Position numbers and translations under genes: made by a program
Source: Granulicella sp. L60
Lineage (GTDB): Bacteria > Acidobacteriota > Terriglobia > Terriglobales > Acidobacteriaceae
Assembly: GCF_009765825.1 (NCBI RefSeq)
Contig: NZ_LMUR01000004.1
Coordinates: forward strand, 1 to 64,000
Direction: 5' to 3'
DNA: 64,000 nucleotides
Shown: positions 62,601 through 64,000 of the stretch, piece after piece
Layout of the letters: each line of letters begins with the position of its first letter
Position numbering within the stretch: position 1 is the first letter of the stretch
Notes under the pieces: model-generated
What the model saw: the letters and a program-made list of their open reading frames with translations, nothing else
What the model was told of the DNA's origin: nothing
Databases searched by the model: none

Positions 62601-64000
62601 CTTGAACGAGATCGGCACCGAGATGATACGTCCATCGAACTCCGGCAGCGCCACATTGATCGCAGTATCAAGCGCATTCAATCCACGCCGCGACACCTCC
62701 CAGTTCCCACGCGGCATCCCGCTCGATATCGCCTGCACTACAGGAATACCAAGTCGCTCCAGGATCGAAATATTTTCGCCGGCAGCCGTCACCTCGCCCG
62801 TATTGATCTGCCCCAAAGCAAACGACAACGTCGAGATGATCACGTTCGCCCGTCCTTCCACCAGGCGCAACGCAGCGGGAAACCCATCATCCATCGCCTT
62901 CATGCTCGAAGTAAAGACGCACAGCGCATTCATCCCCCGAGCCTCCACAGCCTCGGCCAGTGCATCGATAAACGCCGTGTTTCCGCTTAGAAGGTGCGCG
63001 CGATAAAACAGAATAGCCGCGGTAGGCTTCGCCGGATCTACCCGCCGCATCCAGTCCTCATACTCCGCATGCTCCATGTCCTGCATGTAGATTCCATGCT
63101 CGGCAGGCGTCAGCGGCGGCTCGTATCCATGTCCAGTCAGCAGCAGCCTGTCAGACAGAAACTTCACGCACTCCGCCATATTGGTAGCGCCGCCACGTTC
63201 CAGATAGGTCGTCACCGAAGCGACAACATCCGCCTCCACAGTGCCCGCATTAAGAAATTCAGGATTGAACTCACCCGTTCCACTCACCACCACAAGAAAT
63301 CTATCCTGCGCAACACACATCGCACGCAGCTGGCGGAAGCCGGCCACCGACTGCAGCGGGCCATGCAGACGCAGCACGATGATCCGCGCACGAGACAACG
63401 CACCTTCGATCAGCGCAACCATCTGCTCCTCGCTACGCAATCCATTCAGCGAGTACGGCACCAGGTCGACACCCTCGGGAAGTGCGGGCCGCGCATTCTG
63501 CAGCGTCACCAGATCGGTATCGGCATGCGACAGAAGTGCAATCCCCTGTATCGTCTTCCTCTCACCCTCAATCGAGATCAACGCCGGAGCAGCAGGCCGC
63601 GCATCCCAGTCGTAAAAATTAAACACATACTCCAGCAACTCCTCAGGAGGCTGCAGAAAGCGATCCGTATCCAGCATCGAGTCGATATACGCAAATATCT
63701 GCTTCACCTGCCACGGGCTATTCACCGAGTGGAACCACACCGAGCGCCCGTCGAACACCAGGCTCGCCACATTCGATAGCACACACGGCCCCAGGCATCC
63801 CGCCTTCGTCAGATGAACAGCGTTGCGCATCCTCCGCCGCATCCACTCTTCCTTGTACGTCTCCACCGGAACCTGCGCATAGCCGCGCTCCGTCCTGCCG
63901 CAGCAGCAGCCAGTGAAGCAATACGAGAGATGCGCACGCCTCTGAACGATATTTACCGGACGTCCATCCGCCCGTACCACACGCTGACGATGCAGGTCAC
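59646..64000 (-). CDS. cobN: Cobaltochelatase subunit CobN with N-terminal 2Fe-2S domain, start outside window
   Basis: At least 1450 residues, cut by the right edge: the frame is open through base 64000 and the upstream codons (HRQRV before VRADG) look coding, so the GTG at 63980 is probably not the start. Residues 15-100 form a thioredoxin-like ferredoxin domain with clustered cysteines ([10 protein letters not shown] and AGCLGPCVL). The remainder is the large CobN/BchH-type chelatase body ([65 protein letters not shown]-type end region). It inserts cobalt into hydrogenobyrinic acid a,c-diamide in the late-insertion cobalamin route. No photosynthesis genes are near, so a chlorophyll role is unlikely. 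Confidence 0.92.
   Translation of the reverse strand, partial: [1450 protein letters not shown]

Noticed and set aside
57925..64000. Magnesium chelatase for chlorophyll synthesis
   Set aside because: Sequence pattern with CobN-type body and ferredoxin domain, and no photosynthesis genes in the window, favour the cobalt enzyme.
1..64000. CRISPR arrays, tRNA or rRNA genes, insertion sequences
   Set aside because: I looked for spaced repeats, tRNA cloverleaf patterns and transposase motifs and saw none; a tRNA could still be missed by eye.

Overview
The window looks like chromosomal DNA of an acidobacterium (Acidobacteriota, probably Terriglobia/Acidobacteriaceae). The best evidence is a secreted protein of the VWFA-related Acidobacterial domain type, a large Oar-like TonB-dependent receptor with an N-terminal carboxypeptidase-like domain, and a secreted NHL-repeat/Ig-like protein, all typical of that phylum. 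This is inferred from protein families; no rRNA or tRNA gene was seen.

Region 1 (1-32 kb) is accessory in character and by eye less GC-rich than the rest. It carries a truncated DUF417 protein, ribose-5-phosphate isomerase, a receiver protein, an aminotransferase, an ECF sigma factor beside a gene of unknown function, a Tat-exported HD protein, an amidotransferase-type AraC regulator, a duplicated HPP membrane protein, a zinc alcohol dehydrogenase, a large AfsR-like regulator, catalase plus a broken AhpD-like gene, a second AraC regulator, an RclA-like flavin reductase with a condensation-type acyltransferase, a wrecked TolC-EmrA-EmrB efflux operon, an aldehyde dehydrogenase and a porin. Three intergenic regions (upstream of the unknown-function gene and alcohol dehydrogenase, of catalase, and of the RclA-like gene) share one upstream box with a -10-like element at nearly constant distance. 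This suggests a previously unlinked redox or electrophile stress regulon, probably run by an AraC-type activator.

Region 2 (32.3-34 kb) is a plasmid or conjugative-element scar: a conjugative pilin gene (VirB2/TrbC) fused to a ParB-like gene that has lost its N-terminal half. Both parts carry further disabling mutations.

Region 3 (34-64 kb) has intact genes: a darcynin gene divergent from a TetR regulator with a palindromic operator; a GGDEF/EAL protein; a run of exported proteins (TPR, VWFA, S1/P1 nuclease, TonB receptor, NHL/Ig); a TauE/SafE transporter; a lysine/alanine-rich histone-like protein; a four-gene efflux operon (outer-membrane factor, YtcA, HlyD, FUSC) like enteric mdtNOP-ytcA, with a divergent TetR gene followed by a short-chain dehydrogenase; and a cobaltochelatase operon (CobN with a fused 2Fe-2S thioredoxin-like domain, then a fused ChlI-ChlD subunit) running off the right edge.

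All disrupted genes lie left of 34 kb. Some lesions are single bases in homopolymers and could be sequencing errors. Others (an 8-base deletion, two in-frame stops, a gene fusion) look like real decay.
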